64,000 bases of DNA, from the NCBI GenBank assembly GCA_023362775.1, contig JALMGJ010000005.1:83710921-83774920 (forward strand), given 5' to 3'. The DNA is from Charina bottae (taxonomy: Eukaryota; Chordata; Lepidosauria; Squamata; Charinaidae). The translations under genes and the position numbers were made by a program. The notes below the pieces were generated by a model. The model was not told where the DNA came from. It searched no databases and saw only the letters and a program-made list of their open reading frames with translations. Positions 1-11,301 of the stretch are shown one piece after another. Within the stretch, counting starts at the first letter, position 1; each line of letters opens with the position of its first letter.

Positions 1-379
1 TTCTCTTCCTGCTCGCAGATAATTCAACAACCACTAGGGATGCTGCAAAATGTTATGCAATCAAAGAGAATATTTGTAGCTCAGGGATGAACTGTGGAGT
101 CCTTGGTGCTCTCTGAGCCTTGTTGTTATGCAATGGCCATTGCACTCCATGCAGTCAAAATTGTTTAGACCAACAGGGTGTATTATTGTATTTAAATCTT
201 CTGGTTTTTTATGCAATAGCCAACAGTAAATATGCCAGTATGTTGTTGGTTAGTAATTACCCCTGAGTTTTGTAATTTTCTGATTGTATTACTATATTTG
301 GTTTTATGATTTGTACAATTCAGATCGGTGAAGTTAAGTCAAACCTCTGGGATTCATTGTAGCCCTTCTACTTAAAGCA

Positions 380-387
380 CTCCTGAT

Positions 388-418
<31 letters not shown>

Positions 419-800
419 TTCGATTTCTCACCGCCCAACTCCCAGAAGGGACTCTGGGCGGTTTACAAATCATCAAAATTACGAATATTAAAGATTAAAA
501 CATTAAAATAACCATTTTAAATACCATAAATATAAAAATTAAGAAGGCGATGTGTTCTTTCAGCCTTGGAAGGGCTATTTTAGGACTATCTTACTATACT
601 AGCCATCTCCAGGAGTTTCTGCTCTTCTTTCCGCCCCAGGCCTGTTGGCAGAGCCAAGTTTTAAGTTGTTTCCTGAAGCCCAGGAGCGAGGTGGACTGTC
701 TTAACTCTGGGGGAAGGATATTCCACAGGGCAGGCGCTGCTGCAGAGAAGGCATGCTTCCGTGACCCCGTGATTGATCCAGTTAATGGGTAGTGGGCTCT
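380..800 (-). repeat. L2-type LINE 3' fragment
   Basis: On the minus strand the segment encodes RKHAFSAAAPALWNILPPEL, then FRKQLKTWLCQQAWG, the same C-terminus as the nearly full-length L2 at 56.9-60.6 kb. It ends in the conserved 3' hairpin with CCGCCCAGAG and GGGCGG arms (about 427-462) and an ATAA/TAAA tail. It is 5'-truncated. Confidence 0.85.
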
Positions 801-889
801 TCCAGTGGCTAGAAATGTGATGTTGCTCGTGGTTCCTGGAATGTGAAATGGCTGTCCTGGAAATACCATCCCAAAGAGCAGGACAGGGA

Positions 890-1060
890 GTAATAATCTT
901 AAATTACATGAAGACAGGTTCCAACTGAATGTTAGAAAAACAGTTGGACCTTTACCCAAGGAAGAGGTGGACTCCCTTTTACGGAATGCTTTCAGGCAGA
1001 GGCTAGACAGCCATCTGCCTGGGATGCCTTCTTTGGATTTCTGAGCCGTGAGCAAGGCCT
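890..1060 (+). repeat. CR1 LINE 3' UTR fragment
   Basis: The sequence follows the CR1 3' region: a ttaaattacatgaagacagg segment, then gaggtggactccc, ttcaggcagaggctagacag and ccatctgcctgggatgcc. It is truncated before the terminal CR1 octamers and is diverged. Confidence 0.65.
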
Positions 1061-1382
1061 TGGGCTTGGTGTCCAAAATGGTGGGAGTAGCTTTATGCAG
1101 CCAAATATGCGTGCCAAGAAAAGTAGAAATAATAGGGTAATTTACAGAATGGTTTCTGGAGACTTGTGCTTAACTTTAACAAGAAAGGAATATTTATTAG
1201 TGAGTTATATTTAGCTAGAAAATCTATCTGCCTGATCCAGAAAGACCATGTAGACTATTAGACTACATGGAGCCTGGCATGGTACCTACTCCATTACAAA
1301 AGGAGGGATTGTGGAAACAAGAAGCAGGAACTGTCTGTAGCTTGAATCATGTCAACTGGATTTCTATTTTCTCAGTGGAAAC

Positions 1383-1413
1383 GTTTCGCTCCTTATCCAA
1401 GGAGCTTCTTCAG
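1383..1413 (-). ncRNA. Hammerhead-ribozyme-like motif, left Penelope arm
   Basis: The minus strand reads CTGAAGA, a 7-bp stem (GCTCCTT/AAGGAGC) closed by GGAT, then GAAAC. This resembles the hammerhead core reported in Penelope-like elements. One extra A sits between the CUGANGA box and stem II, so activity is uncertain. Confidence 0.4.
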
Positions 1414-2295
1414 TCTGAGCAAAGTTGGTTAGGGAATCGTAAATATGTTTCTAGGTAGCTGTGTGACCTTACACCTGGGGCTAGGTCATGGTTATATTGA
1501 GATGTTATTTTTAAGTCCTTTTATCATCTAAAGGAGGATCGTGAAGATCACCATGCTGCTGTTGAGCTTGTGAAATGGTCTTAATCTTCCTAGGCACAGA
1601 AGACAAAGCGGGGAGGAAGATGGGGGAGAGGTTGTGCCTGAGGCCCCCACCTCTATTCAAGGAAGGATTTTCCAAGTTGGCATAAATGGATTCCTTGACC
1701 CCTCTCTCAAACCACCTATCTTCTCTGTCTAAAATGTGAACATTAATGTCCTCAAATGAGTGTCCTTTTTCCTTTAGATGAAGATAAACTGCTGACTCTG
1801 GTCCTGTGGTGTTACTTCTCCTGTGTTGGGCCATCCTCCTGTACAAAAGTTGTTTGGTTTTTTTTGTACAGGAGGATGGCCCAACACAGGAGAAGTAACA
1901 CCACAGGACCAGAGTCAGCAGTTTATCTTCTTCTAAAGGAAAAAGGACACTCATTTGAGGACATTAATGTTCACATTTTAGACAGAGAAGATAGGTGGTT
2001 TGAGAGAGGGGTCAAGGAATCCATTTATGCCAACTTGGAAAATCCTTCCTTGAATAGAGGTGGGGGCCTCAGGCACAATCTTTCTCCCATCTTTCTCCCG
2101 GCTCTGTCTTCTGTGCCTAGGAAGATTAAGACCATTTCACAAGCTCAACAGCAGCATGGTGATCTTAACGATCCTCCTTTAGATAATAAAAGGACTTAAA
2201 ATAACATCTCAATATAACCATGACCTAGCCCCAGGTGTAAGGTCACACAGCTACCTAGAAACATATTTAGGATTCCCTTACCAACTTTGCTCAGA

Positions 2296-2326
2296 CTGAA
2301 GAAGCTCCTTGGATAAGGAGCGAAAC
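2296..2326 (+). ncRNA. Hammerhead-ribozyme-like motif, right Penelope arm
   Basis: This is the mirror copy of the motif at 1383-1413, in the opposite orientation: CTGAAGA, stem-loop GCTCCTT-GGAT-AAGGAGC, GAAAC. The same extra A is present. Confidence 0.4.
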
Positions 2327-2424
2327 GTTTCCACTGAGAAAATAGAAATCCAGTTGACATGATTCAAGCTACAGACAATTCCACCTGGATGACTGAGAAC
2401 CTTCATAGACAAGAAGCAGGAACT

Positions 2425-4817
2425 TCTGATGACAGCCTTGAAAGTGCAGTCTAACCCACTGTTTTTCATGTGCTCCGTTTGACTTCCTCTACCACTCCTA
2501 GTGGTCAATAGCATGAAAATGCTTATCGTATATGAATCTTCCAACAGAAAAGTCTCTTTCCAGCCCTCAGATTCTGTTATCAGGAGAGTGACCTGCCTAG
2601 GCGAAGAGACAGCCTAGTAGTGCTTCAGAACTACTATATAATAATATAATATAAAACTAATCTGGGTTATCCAAATGATGGGTTGCTGGCACAAATGGAG
2701 GGGGAAAATATATTTATTAAATTTTATGCTTTAATATACAGGAAAAGAAAAAAGAAAGACAATAATTTAGTAAGGGCACAGGAAACAAAAAAGAAAAACC
2801 AACTGATACACATGTGTTTTAATGCATTTAATTTTAAGGGGCCTGAATGGAATGTCATCTTTGGGCTTTGTGTGTCAATTCTCATGAGATTTTTGTGCAT
2901 ATACATGAGAAAGAGCATATAAGCAATTTAATAAGAAATTATAGAAATAAAGTCTGTGCTGGATATGTGATATATGCAAAGGGCTTCCATCTAGGCTGCA
3001 AAAATCTGATTTCATCGGGGATAATTTTTGTGTTTAGCAGTGCAATTTTAATATCTAAATTCAGAAGTTGTTTCATTTTTTTCAGTGTGCTTTCTCCCAT
3101 AGAATCACAGCCCATAACTAAAATCTTAATTATTTTCATAGAATTGAACTCCATTAAATTCATGGTTCTTTTATTTATTGCCTGTATATTATGTCATTAT
3201 GTCATTCCTCCAGTGGCTCAAAACTATATCAGTGCCAACCATTTTATTTTCGTTAAACTCATGGAATAACTGAGGCACAGAGACAACCCCTATGAGTTTT
3301 ATTACTAAGCAAGGATTTTAATGTCTCTTAGTCCAAAATTACATTTGAGATGGTAGGTTTGTGATCTACCATATATTTGTTTATGTTTTCAAGTAACTGC
3401 TTAACATTTAATCAGGGAAGAATGAAGAGGTCTTTTTTAGAGGTGCTTCCAATAGCTGTTTATATTTTCAACCATTTCATTTCAGTTTTCTCTGCAGTCT
3501 TTCTTTTTCCATCATTATTTCACTGACAACTATTACTCATCTTTGCCATGTTATAAAATATAGTACTAAAATTTATTCTGATCTTAATTAATCGATTAAA
3601 ATTTAAAAAGCCCCTAGTTTCTCATCCATAAATATTGACATATCCCTGCCTGCCTTGTCTTTCCAATATGGGTTATGTGATATTTTTAGAGAAAATTAAC
3701 CATGGAGATCCCAGACTTCACTTTCTTACCTAACAAACTATATTTAGCATCCAAACCATCTCTCTGACATTTCCCTATGTCATCAGGACCTACACTTTTA
3801 AAGGCTTATTGGCTCTGTTCCCTATATGGCTATCTAGGTATGTGAAGACTCTTTCCTTCACTGGAGATTTAAAAAATACTACAAAATCTTGTTGGCATCA
3901 TAGAAGCAAACATTCATTATACTTCTTCCAGAATTTCACCACTATATAATGGTGTTTCCTGTTATCCATTGCCTTGTTTTGGCTCAGCATACAACATTTT
4001 GTCTTTAAGGATGATACCTGAAACAACTGACAGATATAGATATAGTTCCTCTTTTCACAAGACAGATGTTGTGTAATATTATAATAAATGGAGAGGTGTA
4101 ATTTGTTGAACATTTAAGTCTTTAATATACTCTTGAAATGAAGCCTTCAAAGACAAGATGTTCCCTTCTCAAAAAAGATTGTAAGAAGTAAAAAAATCTC
4201 CTTTCTTAATTTTTGTTTTCATGAAGAGATTATTTACATTATAAGGTGGAATAATAGCATGGAAGAATTGATTGACTTCAAAATCCTCAGAAATAAGGAT
4301 ATCCATATTTCCTATGAATTTAGCTGCCTTAGAATGGAGGAAACAGGTAGCCCTTTTTTCCATATGTTGGAAGAATTGTTCATGCTTGAAAGAAGAAATT
4401 CAACGAATCAGTTTTGTTTGTCTTGATTTGCTATCCCAAATTAATTCTGTGGCTGTGGGTGTGTTTAAAAAGGAAACCGGCATTGAGCTTCCAGTTTTAT
4501 ACCAAGAATTGTGCATAAGAGATTGGACATTTGCATACCAAAATTTCAGTCATAGTGAAATAGAGAGGGCTTCCCTGACCAACAGTATAATTATAGAGTT
4601 TAGACATCCATGGAGCTGATTGCTCCTTCTATTTAAAGTAGAAGGAAAAATTGGCTAGCTGGACATCTAAATTCTGTTGGTTCTGCCATCTCTTCTCCAG
4701 GATCCAATTAGAATTGCAGGCATTAAACAGAGAGGATTTATGAAGTGTATCAATTTCAAATAATATTTTATTTTCATTATCCTTCTATTTGAAGGGCAGA
4801 AGACAGTATCTATCATT
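2425..4817. other. Intergenic sequence, nothing recognised
   Basis: AT-rich unique-looking DNA. The longest frame, 140 codons at 2847-3269, is low-complexity and hydrophobic, lacks splice sites or homology I recognise, and is judged chance. Confidence 0.5.
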
Positions 4818-4866
4818 ATCTCTCTCTCTCTCTCTCTCTCATCATCTCTCTATCATCTATCTATCA
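4818..4866 (+). repeat. (TC)n and (TATC)n microsatellite
   Basis: A run of about ten TC units followed by interrupted ATCT/TATC units. Confidence 0.9.
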
Positions 4867-5858
4867 ACAAACATAAAAGTTCACACAGTAAGTCCTGATT
4901 CAAGCTCATGAGTTCTGGTCAGGGTATTCAGTTCCACTCAAAGTTAAACTATTTTAATAGTATTTTTTTTAAAATCAGATGTGAAGGCTGACCTTTGCTG
5001 TGGACACCTTAGTCAATGCAAATGAGGTCTCCATACTTCAACAAAATGACTTCTGGGTAGGGTTTAATAACCAGTTTAGATTTGTTTTACATTAGAACTG
5101 TTGAATCTGTGTCATATTTTTGCCAAGTGCCAACCTGTCTCATGCAGTTACAAAATCAGAGGCAGCAGTAGAGAGAGTAAAACTGGAAAGCTGTTATTTT
5201 CGCATTGACAAAGGTGTAAAACTATCTGACAAGGCAGCAGTCATTCTACCTGATCACGTGGGGAATGGCAGGGAATTTCTACTTTATTAGTGAAATAAGT
5301 TAGTAAGCAGGACAGTCTGGGAGGAGGAAATATTGAAGTATATCCAAGGAGAAGATCCAATCTCTCTTGACATTCACCAAGGCCAAGAAAGTGACAGGGA
5401 AAGCTGGGCAGCCATCCAAAATGCTCTAGACAGCTAATTCAGAATGCTGAAGTTTTTAGGGCAGTCAGTGAAAATGTTGAATGGATCACTTCAACCAAAA
5501 AGGGATTTCAGCATTCTTACAGCATTCAGTAGTTCCAAATAAGTGTTTTTCCTGTGGCCCCCTTTTTTTTTCTAATGGAAGAAAAGGCTCCTGCTGGATT
5601 TAGTTGACAGAGGTCATTCCAAAGTAAGCCAAAATTTAGTGATCAGAGAGAAGAAAGAGAATTTCGGCAGAAGTCAATAGATACAAGTGCTTCTGTTGGC
5701 ATCCTTTTATCAGAATGCTTTTCTTGTTAATCCTCAATCCCATCAACAGGCAACTTGTTGCAAGGTAATGCAAGATAATGCAGACTTCAGACATTACATT
5801 CTTTTATCTCTCTTTCCAGTTATCTTTACTGGCTCATAAACCACTCAGAGGGACTCAC

Positions 5859-6002
5859 CTTAGGCACACATCCACAGGCCACTCCACGGAGCCTCCAGTA
5901 GCAAGAGCAGGGATCGGTGTCTCTGGGGTCCCTTGTTTGGGCGATTCTGTAGGGGGCTTGGTAGCTGGTGACCCTCCTGGGCCCGCACACCCTGCTCCTG
6001 GT
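5859..6002 (-). other. Candidate orphan exon-like segment
   Basis: A 144-base segment (48 codons) lies between a ctctgcag acceptor-like site and a perfect AAG/GTGAGT donor on the minus strand. It is open in all three minus frames except one terminal stop, and it is more GC-rich than its surroundings. I do not recognise the peptide in any frame, and it does not match what I know of MYOZ1, the neighbour of SYNPO2L in mammals. It may be a non-coding RNA exon or chance. Confidence 0.15.
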
Positions 6003-6957
6003 CTGCAGAGCACAAAGTGCTGATGGGGAGTGCTTTGCATTTGACTCTTGGAGACTTTGCTCACACAGGCATCCTGGAGTTATTAATAGTTAATGGGAAC
6101 TCAGAGTCCAAGGATCTCAGATAGCACCAGCAGGGGCAAGGCTGGGAAGGGGGAAAAGGACATTTCAGCATCCCTCAATAACCAGCTCCAGGACCAGGTC
6201 TGAACATCCCTCTCCTCCCACAGACACCATTATTTGCAGTTGTACAGATATGATGTGTACACCATGTGGTTAGAGTGCATCACATAAATATACCAATGGG
6301 GGCAGGGCATGCAGTGCTCCAAAGCTTCACACTATGCAGGCTAATGGACTTGGGGGGGTATGTGCAGACCCATCAGGGTGGTTCTACCTGCAGAGAATTA
6401 TGTCACTGAGATGGATCTGCCAGTGTTTTTTTTCTATTCCTCAGTCTTGAAACAGAAAGAAAACACACTACTTTCCAGTTTGCAGGCTTACCAACCCAAG
6501 AACTGTGGCAGTTAGAAAAGTATTTTTGTTTACTTTTAAAAGCCATTTACAAACTGCCTATGTAGAATCTCTGATATAAAGGAAGCCATTAAGTGATGGG
6601 AGACTGAAAAAAAGAAAGGTTGGGATGGGAAAAAAATCTACAGAAGGAATAGAAGCAGTAGATATATCAAAAAGAAATTCAAAATCACAAATATAACAGA
6701 CACAGAACTAGGCAGAGTGGGAAGGTCACATGGTGGCCACATAGAAAATATTTTATATGAAGGTTAATGTTGAGAACTCCTACAAGCCCAGATTGAAAGA
6801 GTACTTGAGCAAGTAAGGATCAGAATACAATCTCCCCATAGAGCATGCTGTGGAAATGGCCTTGGGCCTGATAATTCAAAACTTCCAGGTGAGGAGCCTA
6901 ATAGTCTATCAATAGCGTAAAACAGTCTAGTTCTTTAAAAGATTATATTAGAGAAGT

Positions 6958-7056
6958 CAAGTCTATCTATCATCTATCTATCTATCTATCTATCATCATC
7001 TATCTATCTATCATCTATCTCTCTACATCTCTCTATCTATCATCTATCTCTATCTG
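6958..7056 (+). repeat. (TATC)n microsatellite
   Basis: Interrupted tetranucleotide tract of TATC with TC and CATC variants, directly beside a hAT fragment. Confidence 0.9.
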
Positions 7057-7069
7057 CAATCAAACTAAT

Positions 7070-7179
7070 GTGCGTGGTGGTGGCGGCGCGCCATCAGCGC
7101 TTCTGGGTTTTCACGCGACACACCTGCACACCGCAGGCGACACAGTATTGTGTCGTGACACACAGTTTGGAAAGCTATG
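7070..7179. mobile_element. hAT MITE fragment (TTTCCAAACTGTGTGTC family)
   Basis: The right end gtgtcgtgacacacagtttggaaagctatg matches the terminal inverted repeat of the copies at 12172, 25504, 28683 and 44559. The interior shares the catcagcgcttctgggttttc segment. The left end is lost in the neighbouring microsatellite, so no target duplication can be read. Confidence 0.7.
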
Positions 7180-7465
7180 CCCTAGAGCTTCCTAAGAGTC
7201 CTAAAATTTCCCCTGAGGAGCAATTCTATATATATGAGCTAGGCTAAGATATCTTACATATCAAGATTTAAATTTATCAAATAAAGTTGCATATAATTTA
7301 TTATACTTAAATTTAATGAGTTTTAAATCTCATGAACCTGGATGTCAAAGAATTTTTAAAATGTTTCAGCTCTTTGGAGTGGCAGTATTTGAGAAAACCC
7401 CAAAAAGGAGCAGAAAAATCAGATACGTTTTGAGAATACTTTTATATTTGGGATATATAATATAC

Positions 7466-7478
7466 ATACATACATACA

Positions 7479-7514
<36 letters not shown>

Positions 7515-7610
7515 TATAATATATATAATATATAATATATAATATATAATATATAATATATAATATATAATATATAATATATAATATATAATATATAATA
7601 TATAATATCC
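7466..7610 (+). repeat. Compound (CATA)n, (TA)n and 7-bp AT minisatellite
   Basis: About ten CATA units, a TA run, then about twelve near-perfect repeats of a 7-base ATAATAT unit. Confidence 0.92.
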
Positions 7611-7611
7611 C

Positions 7612-9525
7612 AAAAGGTTGAGTCCATTAGAAGTGGGGAAAATGGGCTAAGATGCAAACAACCACCACTACCCACTCCATTCTCCTGGTGCTCTAACCCC
7701 TCAGTATTCTGTTTTCCTTCCCTCTGGTGCTGTTTTATCATCTTTCTTTGGGAGGATTGCAACTTTCGGACACGTTTGAATAAAATATATTTCAACCTTT
7801 TGGGAGTAGTTTCACAATCTGGTTAGGTAGATATGGAGAGGCACCAATCCTGCCTGTGTGGTGCTGCTGAGAGGGGAAAGAAATAAAAGGAAAATCAAAG
7901 AAATCCTGTCCCTGGATCCAACAAAAGATTAATTTTTAAAATAAAAGTTGCTAGGAAACCAGGTGCTTTGGTTTAACTGTCTCTGATGGGAGCAGGAAAA
8001 TGTGCTCAGGAAGGAAAGGGATTTGTGGACAGAAAGTTTCAGGTGTCCACAGGGCATGGTCAAAACTGGCAAGATGGCAGGCTGCGACGGTGGACATCCC
8101 TGGAAACTTTGCTAAGATTTATTCCTTTATTTGGCTGACAGTGATGCAAAGTTCTTGCAGTCTGTTCCTTCACAGAAGTAAAAGAGTGCCTGTTGTTAAT
8201 AAGGAGATGCGCACATATAAAAACCCTGCAGTGGCAGCCACTGGAGTCCAAATGTTCTAGGTTGTAAAGTCGATGTGATCCTCCTGAACTTGTGCATCGG
8301 TGTGTGGCTCCTGCTGAGACTGTAATGCAGAACCTCTTGGGCACTCCTTCAGCAGCAGGTGCCTTTGGGCCTTTATGCCCCCATGCCACTTCGCCCACAA
8401 AAGGCCCTCCAGTGTCAGTTCTGCTCGTGACTCTGCAAGAACCTTCCTGGGTTTCCAGTGGAGGAACTTTAATGCCTGAACATTTTCTGCGTTCAGGTTT
8501 TAGCTTCCCTCATTCTGAAAGGTGATATGCTAACACTTCTGCTCTGCAGCTGAATCTTCCCCAGTCCAGCAGAGGCTATTTTCACTCTCTGGGTCTATAT
8601 ATACAAGCCTGAAGGGAACACACGTTGTGGACTTAGTATGACACTTCTTGTGTAAATCTACCACACTTAGTGTTGTGTATGTGTGTGTTTCAAAAGAACG
8701 AACTTGCTGAACTATCAGTGGCATTGGATTTAAAGTCATTGGCATGACAGCTTTACAAAAAGGTATAAAATGTCAAGGCTCTTTCTCATGCATCCAAAAA
8801 GGTATCTCCATGGGCGCTCCCAGTCCTGGATGTTTGTGTTGCTTACATTCCTGCAGGATTAAGGCCCTGGCAAAGAAGGCTGCACTGGCACTCGGTTTGT
8901 CAGTGCATCCGAGCTTCTGGCCAGAGTTGCTGAGATCAGTCCATAAATCTACTAATTCAACATGTTTAAAAAGGGATTTTAAGAAGGCAACTAAAGCAGG
9001 GTATTTCCCCAAAAGTTATTATGGGCTTGAAACATGCTCTTTCTCACCATTAAAATATATACATATTACTGTTATATTTTAATAGATATTAGTTGCTCTA
9101 TAAAATGAAATAGGTAGCATTTCTTGCCTGCATCACCTTCGTGGACTGGACATTGGTGGAAGCAAAAGGTGGCTGATGACAAACCTTGGAATCTTTTGGT
9201 ACTGGCTGAAAACTTAGGTGTTTGTTTTCCACAGCTTTCAATTGAATCTGTGTTGTTGTCACATGTCATTCCTGCTATTGTCCCTGCCCTGGTTTTAGAG
9301 CTTTTATTCTGTTTTGAATCTCTACTTTGCGATCATTATAATTATCAGGAAAAATGGGTTAAACGTATAGATAAACAAACAAATAAATAAGAGGTTTATT
9401 AAAAGGCTTAGGTGCAATTAATTTGAATAATTTTAACTGCAAAAACATTTGCATTGATACCCTTGATGATTTTATATGTTTGTGCGTGCACACATGCACA
9501 CACAAATAAAGATCAGATGTGTGTG
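7612..9525. other. Intergenic sequence, nothing recognised
   Basis: No splice-flanked coding segment or known repeat was recognised. Short frames here have no motif. The segment near 8060 (tggcaagatggcaggctgcg) faintly resembles the hairpin MITE at 53831 but is too short to call. Confidence 0.4.
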
Positions 9526-9534
9526 TGTGTTTTA

Positions 9535-9535
9535 C

Positions 9536-9586
<51 letters not shown>

Positions 9587-9597
9587 TACATACATGT
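9535..9597 (+). repeat. (TA)n(CA)n(CATA)n microsatellite
   Basis: TA run, about fifteen CA units, then CATA units. Confidence 0.92.
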
Positions 9598-10154
9598 TGA
9601 TTATATGTGTATCAAGATGAGAATATGAAAGATTCTGGAGATGTGAATATCAATGTACTGTTTATGCACATTGATATTCACACAGAGTCTGTCACACAGA
9701 GTATCACATGAACGGGCTTCTGCTCATGCAGCAAAATATTCCTTTCCTCCTGCGGCCCCACCTCCTCCCGTTGTTTTATCCCTCTTGCAGAGCAGAGCTC
9801 AGGCACAAAAACCAGTTCCAGGGGCAGCACAGATTTCACCCGCCAAGTGAAACCCACTGGACAGACTCTCGACACATACGGGTTGAAATGCCTGATCTGG
9901 ATAAAGCAACTCATCTTTGGACTACACTTTCCTGGGTTCAATTCACCATCACCTTCTTGGGATTTGGGATAATCCGGTTATGATAAAACTGACTTAGAGG
10001 AATTAGATGTTAGAAAATAGATTAAGGTAATCCTCAACTCTTGGTGACAAAATCCATATCATTTTCCTGATAACAATTTAAAAGGGATGCCTCCTCCCAC
10101 TCCTCCCCCTTGCCTTTTCCTGTTTCCCACTCCAGCCTACAGCCCTGGATATGC

Positions 10155-10212
10155 TGCTGGTCTCCCTCTCATCCAAGTATTAACCAGGTCCAATCCTGCT
10201 TAGCTATCCCCT
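10155..10212 (-). pseudogene. 5S rRNA-derived fragment
   Basis: The minus strand carries agctaagcaggattggacct, then ggttaatacttggatgagag, matching the interior of 5S rRNA (AGCTAAGCAGGGTCGGGCCT, GGTTAGTACTTGGATGGGAG) with about six differences. It includes the A-box and intermediate element. It is partial and could be a 5S pseudogene or the head of a 5S-derived SINE. Confidence 0.75.
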
Positions 10213-10332
10213 ATTTAAAGTAAAGTTATGGAGGTAAAGGCATTACTTGTCATTCAACATTTGTATGATTGCTGAATCCAACATTCTAGATTCTGGCTTT
10301 GTGCTAAGGTGGAACAAAGTGCTTGTCAGGAT

Positions 10333-10437
10333 GGCATCCTCCCATTCTGCTTTAGATAGATGGGATTTGTAGTAACTAGTCAGTAATGTCCTGCCATTCT
10401 GCTTTAGATAGATGGGATTTGTAGTAACTAGTTAGTG
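10333..10437 (+). repeat. Two-copy 52-bp tandem duplication
   Basis: The block cattctgctttagatagatg plus gatttgtagtaactagt occurs at 10343 and again at 10395 with almost no change, so the duplication is recent. Confidence 0.85.
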
Positions 10438-10651
10438 CGAAGCCTGTAGTAATTCGATAGACTGCTTGCCAGACAGTAGAGCGACCGTTAGAGATAGGAA
10501 TGGCATGAAGGCGTTAGGGAGGGGAGTAAGGAACCAGGCTCCAAGGCCATCCATCTGGAAACATCAAAGACTGGCAGTGCAAAGTTATGGGAAGTGAGTC
10601 AGGAGGGGAGGGGTGGACGAGGGGTGCTTGAAAGTCTGGCAGGTTTTAAAA

Positions 10652-10713
10652 TATGTTTGCATGGGAAACGTCTTAGTTTGCTTTTTGCATCGATTCCATT
10701 CACTTGTAAAATA
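10652..10713 (+). repeat. Dispersed 60-bp repeat, copy 1
   Basis: The segment tttgcatgggaaacgtctta through gcatcgattccattcacttg is repeated at 11229-11301 with a few changes. The second copy contains an extra internal duplication. Confidence 0.6.
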
Positions 10714-10847
10714 ACTTTTTCATATCCTATCATGGCTTGTGCTAAAAGTTTCTAAATTGATATCGAAGGAGTGAGTCGTCACAGTGCTGATTACAGTAAT
10801 TACAAAATGACAAATAAATTTATTCATTTATTTAACTTTTACGAGAG

Positions 10848-10975
10848 CCAATATGGTATATTGGTTAAAATGCTGGACTAGAAGCAGAGGAACCCAGGTT
10901 CTAATCCTCCCTTAGAAATGGAAACTGGTTGGGTGACTCTGGGCAGTCACTCTCTCTCAGCCCTAGACTGGGACG
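10848..10975 (+). repeat. tRNA-derived SINE (MIR-like)
   Basis: It has an A-box-like segment (tatggtatattggttaaaat), a B-box-like caggttctaatcctc, and the conserved downstream tgggtgactctgggcagtca and ctctctcagccct. Confidence 0.7.
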
Positions 10976-11069
10976 TCAGAAACATTTATCTACCAATCCA
11001 CACTGGACCAGCATGGTAGATTATGGTCCTTTAAACTTAATGAAGAGGCCATCATCCTGCAGTGAACTG

Positions 11070-11205
11070 ATTTGGGCTGATGACAAGAAGTTGTTATCAA
11101 CAACAACATCTGCCTATCCCAGGTCCTTGGGAAGAACTCAATAGGTGGATAAAAATGCCAAATCCAATCTAAAAAACATCTGGCTGACTCTGTGACCAGC
11201 AATAA
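11070..11205 (+). repeat. Unclassified LINE 3'-end-like fragment
   Basis: The text catctgcctatcccaggtcc, then ttgggaagaactcaataggtg and aaatgccaaatccaatct, ends in a short AAT run. It looks like the 3' end of a non-LTR element seen in squamates; the family is not certain. Confidence 0.35.
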
Positions 11206-11228
11206 TAATACCACCTTTATATGGTGGT

Positions 11229-11301
11229 ATTTGCATGGGAAACTTCTTAGTTTGCTTTTTGCATTGATTCTATTCACTTTGCATCAATTCTATTCACTTG
11301 T
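11229..11301 (+). repeat. Dispersed 60-bp repeat, copy 2
   Basis: Second copy of the segment at 10652, with the module attcactttgcatcaattct repeated inside it. Confidence 0.6.

Larger units (their letters stand above)
1333..2408. mobile_element. Penelope-like element inserted as a head-to-head inverted duplication
   Basis: Two arms (1333-1848 minus, 1862-2376 plus) are near-perfect reverse complements about a 13-base spacer. Each arm encodes the same C-terminal part of a GIY-YIG-type endonuclease of Penelope-like retroelements: MAQHRRSNTTGPESAVYL, then FEDINVHILDREDRWFERGV, KESIYANLENPSLNRGGGLR. Both arms are 5'-truncated at the same base. The right arm carries about 30 more bases of 3' end (ctggatgactgagaacc). 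The whole structure is flanked by a 16-base direct repeat, ACAAGAAGCAGGAACT, at 1317-1332 and 2409-2424, so it integrated as one unit. Family assignment rests on the protein motif and the known 3' sequence. Confidence 0.85.

Noticed and set aside
2847..3269. 140-codon plus-strand frame
   Set aside because: AT-rich, hydrophobic low-complexity translation without homology I recognise; probably chance.
7419..7795. Frames encoding long IYY/LYI repeats
   Set aside because: Translation of an AT-rich tandem repeat, not a gene.
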